64,000 bases of DNA from Clavelina lepadiformis (lineage: Eukaryota; Chordata; Ascidiacea; Aplousobranchia; Clavelinidae), in NCBI RefSeq assembly GCF_947623445.1, contig NC_135245.1:627501-691500 (forward strand). The letters run 5' to 3'. This document shows, piece by piece, positions 48,101 to 58,799 of this stretch (position 1 is its first letter; each line of letters opens with the position of its first letter). Made by a program: the position numbers and the translations under genes. The notes under the pieces are model-generated. The model did no database searches and was not told the origin of the DNA. It saw nothing but the letters and a program-made list of their open reading frames with translations.

Positions 48101-51100
48101 TCGGGGAATCCCGGTTACGTTGTTGGTTACTCCGTCATTAGTGGGGTGTCTCAGGATAATTCGACGGTTGAAGAGAGCCCGGGATTGAGGGTATGGCAGC
48201 CAGGTCAGTTGATGAACTTTGTGTTGCTTGCTGGGTGTAGATCTGACTTCAGGTTACAATTTTTTGAGACAATCTTGCGAAATTGTTTCTTTATTTCGAA
48301 CATTTTCAAATATTCACGCAAAAAGAAAAATAAAATGAAAAAGGAAAAGAAGTTTTTCAACTGAAGTAGCTTAGTGTTGACGTCAGTATTTGAATATTTT
48401 CTTTCAGCAATTAAGCAGTTTGGTAAGCGTTTTGACGTATTTCGCAACGTTATGACGTAATCGGCATCGGCAGATAGCACACCAGGTAAATGTTGACATA
48501 AAATAAACAAATACATAAAAAAGTTCAAACGTATGATAACAAAACTTGCAGCTCCACCTCGTTGCTGCCCACACTGCCATCGAGTGGCCGCCCACCTTTG
48601 CAAAATTGTGTCCGCACGCTGGCAGTGTGGAACCTTAGGAGCGTATGACAGCCAGCTCACAGTGAGATTCCAATTTGAAGGGTCTGAACTTGAGGGTGAA
48701 CTTTTGGCCATCTGAGAAGGAAAATTCCCCCTGAAACGTCAATGTTGCGTCATGAATGTGGCGATTATGAGCCGTGTCTTGTCTGCCAGGACCAAGTGTA
48801 CGCAGACTGAGTTCCAGTTACCTTGAATATCTTTATATGAGCTATATGCGGTTATAATATTGATTTCACCTCGGGGTCAGACACGACGAGAAGTCCATAT
48901 CTCCTGGTGTAAGCTTGTTTGCATAGAGCGGTCTGCTGGGTTCGTTCCTGGGTGACCTGCTCCCGCGGAAGGAAAAGACTTCTCCTAAACAGGGGTCGTC
49001 CCCTGCATATCCGCCGCATGAATTTCTGCAGGGAATGACCTCATTTAAACTTTGCTTGCGCCCGTGCATCCAGCGCGCTGAATGCCGCTTACTTTATTAC
49101 GTCACTATAGAATCAAAGACATCTCACACCCTGTACCTGTCGCATGTCTTCGTAGAAGAATAACTCCCCCTCCGTATCGTCGATGTTCAAGACCCTCGGG
49201 TCCGACGAAAGGACTTCGGAGACGAAACACGGCGATTCGTAACGATCTGGCGACCTCACTGCTTGTCGCTTGTGACGTAATAATGTCACAACTATGTTCT
49301 CTGAATTGTTCTTTTGCGTACTTTTGACATCATCGTCATCACTAGATTTTGGCAGCTTGCCGCTTGCCCTATCGCGAAATGCGCTTCCATCACCGCTCTC
49401 TCCGGCGTCTTTGAAGACATGCGCGCCTACTTTGTCGAGTTCTGCGTCATTTCCTGCTGAGTCGATTTCTTTCGCGTACTGGCTTGTCTTTCTCACGTTC
49501 GGTACTTTCCCGCCCCTTTTGGCGTGAAGCAGATCGAGCATGAGAAGTTTTTCCTCATTTCCACCGATGTGTAGCATCCGGTCGGTTATGTCTGGCCCCT
49601 CCTTAACCTCTCGTCGTCGTCGTCTGTTCTCCTCATCGAAGTTGCCCAAGGTGATTGCTAGGTTCGGGTTGGTACCTAGCAGACCCCGGTCAGCTAGGGC
49701 GGAGAACACCAAACTATAATTTGGACCCAGCAGCCTAAAAATGATAATAATCATTGTGACGCAAGATATTCGTTTGTGACAGAATAATTGCTCTTTTGCT
49801 TTGAACCCACCTACACTGGCTGATGCAAGAGTTGAACTCGGCCAATATGAGGTTCCGCCTTCCGGACAGAAAGGGCAGATTCTGAAGTAGGGCCAGTACC
49901 TGGGTCACCGTGCTCACTGCTGGGGCGTTGGGGATTTCCCCTATTCTCGTCCCAGCCAACACGAACGCGTTGCACGTGCCTGTGAAGAGATTAATGCGAC
50001 GTAATTTTAAGTTTATAGACAAGGTTTTGGAACACGTTGAAGCTTCTAAACTCACTCTCGCATTGTCCTTGCGTCGCTCGGAAGCTTAATAGGTCGGTTA
50101 GTTGGTTTTGTGTTGATTGTTGCTCAGGTTCCACCCCGTCTTCGGAGAAGCGACCCGACGACAGGGGACTTGTCTCAAAATCCCCTACGAAAGCTGGCCC
50201 CACCTCTCCTGCTCTCGTATCAGGGGGTCTCCCAAACACCATGTTCTCACGTGGGTCATCGATTGTTCTCTCATCGAACGGGTCTTGGTTGCTTTGCTCT
50301 CGCGAGCTCTCGGTGTCTCCTATAAACGGGAGCAGACACCTGCGCATAGCTAGGTTGTTAGGGGTCACCAGTGCAGGAAGATGCTACAGTACGCACATGC
50401 ACTTACCCCACCGTTGACACTATGTTGTAGGCGACCAGTGGGCGCTCTTTGTAGATCTTGCACGATATTGTCCGGTTCAAAACCGGGTCATCTTCACACA
50501 TCTTCAAATATTTCGATTTCTGTCCGCTGTTGTCATCAGGTCTCTCTGCGAATTACAAGTAAATTCTCATATTTCGACCCTGCGTTGACCGCAAGTGGAA
50601 ATATGTGAGCTATCACCGCCCAAAGTGTCTATCCCTGGTTGTGGGATGAATGCAGAATATTCTTCACGCACCGTATTAGACCTGCGTGACACCAAACGTC
50701 ACTCCGACCCCCACCTTTTTTGTTGCACGTCTCCACCTGGTAGTTGTCCCCTTTCAGTCTCGTGCAAGGTTCCACGTCGCATCCCCGGCTTCTAACCCTG
50801 ACCCCGGCTTCAGACGAGCTGCTGCTGGTACAGGTGCTCCACATGCCCCACTCTGCCCATTCTGTGGGGCCGGTGTTTCCCCCGCGCTGCCCCCCCTGTT
50901 GGGATAAAGTCCGTCCAAGCAGGAAGAAAGCTGAAGGAGAACAGATTCGAATAAAATTATGTTTGACGTCGCATGACAAAGAATTCTTTTAACGATGTTG
51001 TCTGCTGCTGCCTGCGACGTCTTTTCATAGATTTTAAAATATTTTCTCCATCTTGACTATCTTACCTATGGAAAGATGAATGACTTTCATTGCTTGTTGA

Positions 51101-54100
51101 TGCTCGCACTGCATCTGTGGTCGAACGCGATCGTGTTTGACCAAATAATTCCTGTTTTAAAAATCCGCTTCTAAGACTTGCCTGAAATGACGCCCAGGCG
51201 ACTGACTCTATAACTTGTACTTAAATTGTCCTCACTTCTACAAATTCACCTTTTTCGTGGCCGACACCGGTTCATGTAATACCGCCGACACCTGCTGTAA
51301 GCTCGCAACTGATAATTAATCGTCTGCTTATTTTGATGACAATTTGTTTGTCTCATCCCGCATCATGCGCCCGAAATATCCCGACTTTTTTCGAGCACGA
51401 TTATTCCCGCGTCAGCATTTTGCTGCATTGACGTCATTTTCTTCACCAAAATTCCGTGTTTGAAATTGTTGACGACGTCATAAATCATAATGCCTGCTTT
51501 CGTGTTTGGTTCCACAGTTATTTTTTGTTTGAGAAAAAACTGTTTAAGACGGTTGTTTGTAGCTTGAACTGTTCTAAGCGCGCACAGCGAGTTTCAATGC
51601 GTGCAAATTTCCCATGAAAGGATTTCGATCGATTTCCATCTTGTACCGCAGCCGATGTCGTCTTCATAACAATGCCATCCTTTGCCGTTTATGACGTGAT
51701 AATGATATGTCCTAGATTACAATGACCTGGGGTCGCGAAATAACAGCGAAATTGTTCAGATAAGTTTCGAACAACCTGGCAATGTTTTGACGCGCGTGAA
51801 GTGTTTGTTGTCGATGTTTGACACCGCGATGAGACGACGATAAGAAAATGGTCGAAACATTACAAAATAACAGAGGTTTTAAGCGGAACCAGGACGCGGT
51901 GTAGTAGGAATCGTGCTCAAAAAGTTTTACTCTGTCACGTGTGTTGACAGTTGATATTTTTCCGATCATTTCTATCATCTGGCCTCTGCGCTCTCATTCA
52001 CAAATTATTTCCTTCTTATAACTTCCACAATGGATTGAATTCTCTGTCATATAATATTCTAGTGGTAATTTATCGATAAAACGTATCTGCGATGCCTGAG
52101 CATTGTAATCATTCCAAACTACTCTGATGCTAATCACCGAAATGTATGATGACGTCATAACTGTTGTCATTCTGACGGCATTGTCTTGGAATTATTTTCC
52201 GTCTCCAGAAATCGATTTTCTTCGAGAATTGTTGTGATCAGAAACTAGAACGTTGTTCCTGATCGAAAACCATCCAAGAAACCATTTTTTCCTCATCGCC
52301 AATTAACTAATCTGGCTGCCCCCGCTCACTCTGCCCCTTGCACGCAATCACAAGAGCCGTAGTCTTGTCACAAATATACCGCATTTGTCTATTGTAACGT
52401 CATAAATACTTACATAGGAGGTTTGAAAGTTGTCCTTCGGTGCTTGGCAGAAGTTGACCAATCAGAAGTAGGGCAATTGTTGACGTAACACACGTTTTTG
52501 TCATGACGAATATCTCCTGTGATGTCACGAATTCTTATTTTTACGGTTTTCTTCACGGCGTGTTCAGCGAGGTCGATCAATCAATTCATTCAAGATGGTC
52601 GTCAATCAATCGGTTCAAAATCGCAGCAAGCAGACTCCCTTATATAGACGAGGACCTTATTAACTTACTGTGAGACCGAAATAACAATAAAAATATCAAA
52701 TATTTTTACATCACCGGGGATTTCCCACTCCCCCTAAAACGTGCATCGAAATAAGGCGGATATTTATAACTAAAATGGGCTATTATTACATCACAATTGC
52801 CAACTGTTCCCTTATAACACCCATATTTTTTTCCTCGCGTTGTCGTCATCTTAATATAGATGTGACGCAGAAAATGTTCCTCCATTACTGAGCCATTACT
52901 TAAATTGGACGACGTAGAAATAATAAAGCGCAACGTAACAAAGACCATTGTCATCTCCTTTCCATCCAACCCTCCCTTTCACTCTGCGGTAGATACTGAC
53001 AAGCGATGTGTAGTTTTCCGGGTTTTAAACACGACTGATCTGGTGATGATGAGTTAAAAGTTGTCTGTAAACATCTCACTTCTCTGCTCGTCTCCCCGTC
53101 TCGTTCTCTGCAATACCCTTGTCTGCTAATAATCGTTGATTGTTACGTAATCTTTGCCGCGATCTGCGATTGGTTGAAGATGTTGTTGTAAGAGCGCGTT
53201 TTCGTGCAAGCGTTTTGTAACAACTGTATTGTACATTGTAACAACTTGTTCGAGTCCTGTCTCGATCTTGCCGCATCGGGCGACCTCCAAGTATCGACTC
53301 GCACGCGAGATCAGCCAAAATTTCCACGAAAATCTTCAATTTCGCATTTTCTGTTTCAGTTTGTCTCCGTCTGCGTATTTTTTACCAGAAAAATTCTTAA
53401 TATAATAAACCCGTCAGATTCGTGATTTCTAAAATGAGCGCTCTACATTGTTATTTTTGTGACGAAATTCCAGAAAATCTAGCCAAGTTCAGGTCATGTG
53501 ACCGGTTAATACGTCAAATTTAGCAAGATGTGGTCAATGACGGTCGTCGGAGGGCGCTATTTGAAGGTTGCGTTGCAAAAGACAAAATGACATCATCAGC
53601 GCAAGAAGTTCCACACACATTTATGAATATATATTTTGCCATGGACCAAATAATTCCATGAAAGCAACTATTTTCCACTGTTAACAAACTGAGGTCTTGA
53701 TCCTACTCCAATAGCATTAGATTTTATTCCAGTCTTTATTTCATTGTTGGAATTATTTTTCGCGTCGGTTCATTTGCATTTACTTTCCTATGAATGCTTG
53801 CTTGTGACATCACAGTAGCAAACCTCCCAGGCGACATCGCACAACATGCCGGTTGCTGACATTGTTCAAAATTTGCCACAATGGGAGTCTGGGTGCTAAC
53901 GGAGATCACTTTTTCTCACTCGCGATTCCTTGCGCTGCCATCTTTGCAAAATGATCTGAGTTATTAAGCTGAAATGTCGACAAGATTTCTCCGAAAATTT
54001 TTCGACTCGCTGGAGGCAAAGCGAGCTTGCTGATTTGTATCTTAAGACTGTGCTTGTTTGTTGAAAACTTTTGCAAGGTTAAGTTTGTGGCAATTCTGAG

Positions 54101-57100
54101 AAAGCAAAATGTTTGAATCATTTCAAAGGTTTATGAAGTCACATAGCTCGTTAAAACGAGATGATTGTTATCAGGGGTTGAATTTCAGGAGGTTTTGTGA
54201 CTTAATAATGCTCGTCACGTTATGAATCATCATCAGGTAAAATTTATTCAATAAGATCAATGATTCTCTGTAGATGCGCCGACTTTCTCAAGAGCATACG
54301 ATGATTTTACGTCATATCCCGCCTATTCGTGGAAGATCGAGTTATTTTAATGGGATAACGTTGACATGGAGACTTAAATTAAGACACCTTCGCTATTTTT
54401 AACGACGCGCGGATCTCTCATTGGTCTGTCTTTAACCCAAGTGCTGCCATTTTTTCCTGCGATACTGAAAAATGGCCTGTTTTTTTTAACAAATTTCAAC
54501 AAAAATATTTTATTATTCGGTAATTTCTAAACTTTCCTTCTGACTCCGCTCATCTTCCTTGAGCACTTATGACGACACAATAGTAATTTCTGTCTTTCTG
54601 TCGTAATAATAGGCCGGATGTGGCAAGTTGCAGAATTTTGTCGAGAGCTCGCCCGGAGGTGAAATCGGTTTTAGAAATTACCTGAGCGACGGACATGCGT
54701 GCGAGCGGTCTTACCCGTCGCCGTAATTGCGGCCTGTCGCCTCTGCGCAATAGCGGCGTGGATGTAACTTTATTCTATAATAACGGGGTTTGTGTTCCCC
54801 AAGCGAGATCGCTCGCTTCAACCAGCGCTAATTCCGCGTCTAAATTCGATGAAAATTATCAACTCGCATTCTTCAATATCAAACTACAGCGCTTGTTTGT
54901 CGTTGATCGATTTCGCGCTGAGTCTGATTTTATTTGATTGTGATGTCATAATTGATTTATTGGAAGAAAACTTCCAGTCCTCTTTAATGTTTACTCGGTT
55001 GATTTCCTTATCCGTGACTTAATTATGACCAGTTTAAGTTGGTTTAATTTAATTTGGTGTTTGGCTTAAAACGACAGGTAAAAACAAATTTTATCTGGAA
55101 GTTTTTGATGTTGTTGGACCCACCCCGTAAATTTATCATTTCTTTTAATATCCTTGATATTCATCGCTGTCTTCGTCCTGAAATTTGATTAGTTGTCGCG
55201 ATTAGTTGATTGTGACGTGATAAAACAATGTCGTCGTTGTCAGCAACGCAAACCACTCAATCTCAACATTCATTGTTGAACAAGAAACTTGTTGTTAGTG
55301 ACGTCTGAAAACTTATAAGCCGTTCATGCAACTACGTCACACTGGCCGACTATGTCGTTACAATTAGCATTTTCGTATCATGACATGCTTATTTAATTTT
55401 TTTGTTGCGCCGCACGAATATTACCAAGATACCCCCACCCAGTATCACCCATGCGCTGTCTTTGATGCTCAACACATGACAAGCCCACCGAGCTTATTTT
55501 CGTGTTTGTAAATTCCGCGGTCGTGAATATCTGCGATCTCTTATGATTTTATTGAGATGTGTTTTTAATCTTCCATTTCTCCTTTGCTACCACTTGCATG
55601 ATTTTTAGATGGAGTTGTTATCATGTTCCACGTCTGTTTATAGCGCTAATTTACACGCTTTTTCACGATAGCGAACTCACGGAATGACGATGCATTATTC
55701 GGTAATAGTGAAAATCCTGCACGACGCCATAAATTTGAAAGCTGTTTGCTCATAAACACCCAATCTATTTGTTTGTTATTTCCTATAACCGCTGCATAGT
55801 TTTTGCTCCTTGGTATTTCCGAAACCACGAATTATTTTCGTCTTTTCTACACAACGTTATCTGGTATTTCTTTCAGCATTCTATGCTATGGTTGAACAGA
55901 ACCGTATTTTTGTTTTATTTTCAAAGTGCTTAGAACTTGTGTGGCTGATATAGATAATACAATATTATAATTATGATATTCTAAGTTATTATAATGGTAA
56001 TACTGGGTCGTGTTTATGGCGCTTCAAGCATGTTACGAATATCGACGTAGTCTATGGCTGTCATATCTGCAACATTAAGCTGAAAAGTTAAGATTTTGTC
56101 TCGGAATTTGCTGAAAACTGACAAGTTTATAAGAAATAAACTCACCGATTGCCGCATTTCGCGCATATTTGCATACAACGGTTACTGTTTCACCCAGTGC
56201 ACTAATTCCATGTTATAAATCGCGTAAATGAGCAAGACAGGTGAAATGTTCGAGTAATTCGTCCTAAGGTTTAACCTTGACCGCAAAATATATGATCTGG
56301 TTTCCCCAACTTCGACGATTTAATTGCTACTTGCAGAAAGATTTTTGTGGGAATTTATTCGGCATGGACACGTAACAAGCAGTTAGTTGAGATTGTTTTC
56401 AGTTCCAACCACTGTTTGTGTGTAATCGCGGGAAGTACCGCATAAAGTCTTGCCTCGTCTTACTACATTTTTAAATTAAAATGCGAGCTTAAACTTGTCC
56501 TCTTGATTAGAACTTACGCCTGACTCAATCAATTACCGGCCTCTCGCCTCGCTCGAAACAGACAGATTCTTCACACCTACTTTAGCTCACACGAAATGTC
56601 TGCCAGTGCCAACGCCCTCCTTATCTTGTTTACTTCCAATATTTTCTGGTTGAACGAGGGGATTTTTCTTAATCAGTCAGTTGCTAGTTTGTGAAAATTG
56701 TCCAATCGTCAGCAAAAGCTGTTTCCACGTCACTGACTTTGTTTTGATGTTGGTAGTTGTGATTCACAGCAACTTTTCTTGGAATTTTTCGAATAGTCGT
56801 TGTGTAAAGGCTTTAAGCATATAATGGGGTGGCCTGGAATCATAGCTGCCAACGTGAGTGTCCCGTCGCGAATAAAACGTAATAATTGACGTCGGCGTTA
56901 TCTCCAACGACAGTTTTAAATTTCGGACAAAATACTCCGTTTTGATAACCCGATGTTTCGTTGAAGATTTACACCAGGTTGGAAAATAATTTGAAATCGT
57001 CGCCGTAAAATATTCCGCGATTTTATTTATTAAAGAAGCGATTTTTCCAGAATTTTCTTAATCCACGGTGTTGAGTTATTTTTAAAAACCTGTTTTTTGC

Positions 57101-58799
57101 AACATATTACACTGAATTTATGAAACAATGAAGTGTTTTCATTGTTTGGTCTTTGTTCAGTTCAAGGAATTTCCCAACAATTTTTCTCGTAATCTTTGTT
57201 TGTTGTGCTCGCCTTGTTTTGGCAGCAAGAGCATTGTTTTGGTAACAGAGCAGCTTTATAACATAATATCTCCCATCTCCAGGTTAACCTTACATATTGC
57301 TGTTCATCATTTTCTGTTTTTTCCGAACTTAGAGCCTTCCGGATTATGTGCGGAGAACGGCACAAGAGCGCCACCATTCGGTGAAGATCTTCTCACCGGC
57401 TGTGTAGTTCGTCTCGCATTCGACAACTTTACTGACTGCTCCAACTTGCGGACGGTTGTTGAAGATCAACAACGGGCGCTGGTTGGCGCTGCAAGTTCTC
57501 AAACGCTTCTCGTATCGAGGTTCGGTGTGCCAGTGCTGACTGACGTCACCGATTGGGTCGCTGTAACGAGGTATTTTCTTCATAATTTATGGCTGTTGTC
57601 ATAGCAACAAACGTTTCAACTTGATCTTGGCTTCTCAAGTTTCACTGCAGTTTGCAAACGGCTTGTCATCTCTCTTGATTGTTTCAGGGACGGCCTGTCA
57701 GACGTCAACACGTCACTCATCACGTCATCGACTCCGGGACAATGTCCTGAAATTCCGGCGCACATTCGAATCGAGTTTGTGACGTCATTGACGGGGTTGG
57801 TGAACGGGGTCGCGGTCCGGGAAATTGTGGGGTCGAGGGTCAGGTGAGAGCTTGTGGCCTTGGCTCCTGCCCCGGCCAGACTACTTGGCGCGTTTGGATA
57901 TTATTCTTATATTTTGCTTTGTGACATCATAGTTGGCTTCGCGAGACTTGGCAGATGTCTTGTGTGGGCAGTGGAGCGTGCAGTGCCGGCTCCTCATTGG
58001 TTGAAAGCTTTTCGGTCACAAGCTCGGTTACTTTCACACCGGTTGATGCAGTTCCCCAACCTTCGCCGACTCGGTAAGCGTGACATTAAACATCACAAAT
58101 ACCGTAAAACCTCTATTTCACCGCCATAGCGCTCTATTTTTCAACTCTTGTTTAAAAGTGGCGTTCTATTAGAGGTTGGCGCTCTATTTTTCAACCCTTC
58201 TTTAAATACAATTAATACAATACCTGCTAATACAATTCCGCCGCTAAAAGTGGTGTTCTATTAGAGGTGGCGTTCAATTAGAGGTTGGCGCTCTATTTTT
58301 CAACCTTTCTTTAAAAGTGGCGTTCTATTAGAGGTGGCGTTCAAATAGAGGTGGCGCTCAAATAGAGGTTTTACGGTAATATTGTTTTATGGCTCTGTTA
58401 TATATGATTTCTATGTTAAAGGGCCGAGCTTCGAGATACAACGTCATGCGAAAACGACGCCACCTGTTGGTCAGAACTTCTCCTTCCTCTCACGGATGTT
58501 TATTACGTCACAATGCCGTTGTCTGTGATGAGAGCAGAGCTCGAGATGAATCTTGCCTGGACTCTTCTCCTCATATTATTTTCCCTGGGTCGGTTTTTTT
58601 CTTTAAACTTTCTTAAAATTTTCTTGATTGTTATCCTCCAAAATGTTACTATTCTATCCTTATTATGACGTCATAATTAGTAAGACTGTTGCATTGTGAT
58701 GTTGTTAGTCATCAATTTTGCTTGTTTTCAGCTGTTGCGTTGATTCCTGCGCATTGGAATAAAATCGGTCGGCACATCAAAGAAACCTTCCCACTGTGA
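42152..58799 (+). CDS. Tectonic family protein (TCTN), 17 exons
   Basis: Secreted or membrane protein of the ciliary transition zone; the family works with MKS/B9 proteins and in Hedgehog signalling. Exons: 42152-42218, 42413-42529, 42944-42982, 43071-43115, 43138-43196, 43304-43472, 43584-43678, 43948-44171, 44239-44386, 44465-44650, 44738-44834, 47576-47752, 48015-48203, 57333-57570, 57688-57843, 58422-58588, 58732-58799; 746 residues. Signal peptide 1-21. The tectonic signature is PCPCDLTSGLCDNNCCCDN (about 179-197). Later marks are RTSGNPGYVVGYSVISG, FGEDLLTGCVVRL and ELLLPLTDVYYV. One C-terminal membrane span lies at about 711-729. Exons 3-5 (42944-43196) are the least certain; their donors were chosen by phase. 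Which of TCTN1-3 it corresponds to is not decided. Introns 11 and 13 each hold a minus-strand gene. Confidence 0.9.
44845..44850 (-). promoter_or_regulatory. Likely polyadenylation signal of the nested gene at 45006-47005
   Basis: TTTATT on the plus strand (AATAAA on minus), about 155 bases after the stop codon at 45006 and only ten bases past the tectonic splice donor at 44835. Other signals may exist. Confidence 0.45.
45006..47005 (-). CDS. Unrecognised Ser/Pro-rich protein nested in a tectonic intron; retroposon-linker-like C-terminus
   Basis: Minus-strand exons: 47005-46778, 46711-46562, 46502-46249, 46142-45879, 45815-45646, 45575-45190, 45131-45006; 525 residues, all in phase. An acceptor just before the ATG (GTGCAG, 47014-47019) implies a 5' non-coding exon. 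No family recognised for most of it. The N-terminus is basic (residues 1-76), followed by Ser/Pro-rich, probably disordered stretches and a basic cluster (GRRPSCKKKLREESRKR). No signal peptide or membrane span. Residues from about 440 on (KKWITDEILQMIAVRDRLYK ... VRNMVVGMTRNAKRAH) resemble the linker between endonuclease and reverse transcriptase in non-LTR retrotransposons, and an intron splits this stretch. The regular exons and conserved phase argue for a host gene. Confidence 0.78.
48549..48714 (+). other. Exon-like segment open on both strands in tectonic intron 13
   Basis: On the plus strand a TTGCAG acceptor precedes a frame reading APPRCCPHCHRVAAHLCKI and on to a TGA at about 48714. 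Its phase fits the tectonic donor at 48203, so it could be an alternative last exon giving a shorter, unanchored tectonic. On the minus strand a CTTCTCAG acceptor precedes an open frame (MAKSSPSSSDPSNW) that could continue the neighbouring minus-strand gene if the GAG-GTGAAA near 48867 is used as a donor. Sequence alone does not decide; neither may be real. Confidence 0.3.
48852..52504 (-). CDS. Secreted protein with thrombospondin type-1 repeat, nested in a tectonic intron
   Basis: Minus-strand exons: 52504-52414, 50930-50715, 50545-50407, 50339-50056, 49979-49811, 49734-49137, 49025-48852; 556 residues, in phase. Residues 1-25 (MTKTCVTSTIALLLIGQLLP...) are a signal peptide. A thrombospondin type-1 repeat follows at about 48-105: EWAEWGMWSTC, then VRVRSRGC. 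The rest is unrecognised, with few Cys. Two basic sites, NRRRRREV and LRHKRQAV, fit furin-type convertases, so the protein may be cut after secretion (inference). The last exon, rich in Arg, could instead splice on at 48867. It lies wholly within tectonic intron 13, in the opposite direction. Likely extracellular; partner unknown. Confidence 0.78.
52505..57332. other. Rest of tectonic intron 13, 5' flank of the nested secreted-protein gene
   Basis: About 4.8 kb with no exon recognised on either strand. It should hold the promoter of the minus-strand gene starting at 52504. TGACGTCA-type words are frequent. Open frames here (53076-53339 minus, 54695-54937 plus and others) have no family resemblance. 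Confidence 0.5.
58100..58378. mobile_element. MITE-like element with internal tandem units, in tectonic intron 15
   Basis: A perfect 19-base terminal inverted repeat starts TACCGTAAAACCTC and ends with its complement; TA at both outer ends suits a TA target duplication, as in Tc1/mariner-type elements. The inside is built of repeated GGCGTTCTATTAGAGGT and GCGCTCTATTTTTCAAC units. No coding capacity. It lies between donor 57844 and acceptor 58421, so it is spliced out of tectonic. Confidence 0.8.

Noticed and set aside
48205-48711. Minus-strand open frame of 168 codons
   Set aside because: Only its first part (48549-48714) has exon features; the rest is AT-rich with no resemblance.
50037-50417. 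Plus-strand open frame of 126 codons
   Set aside because: Exact antisense of exon 4 of the nested secreted-protein gene, which has phase-matched splice sites.
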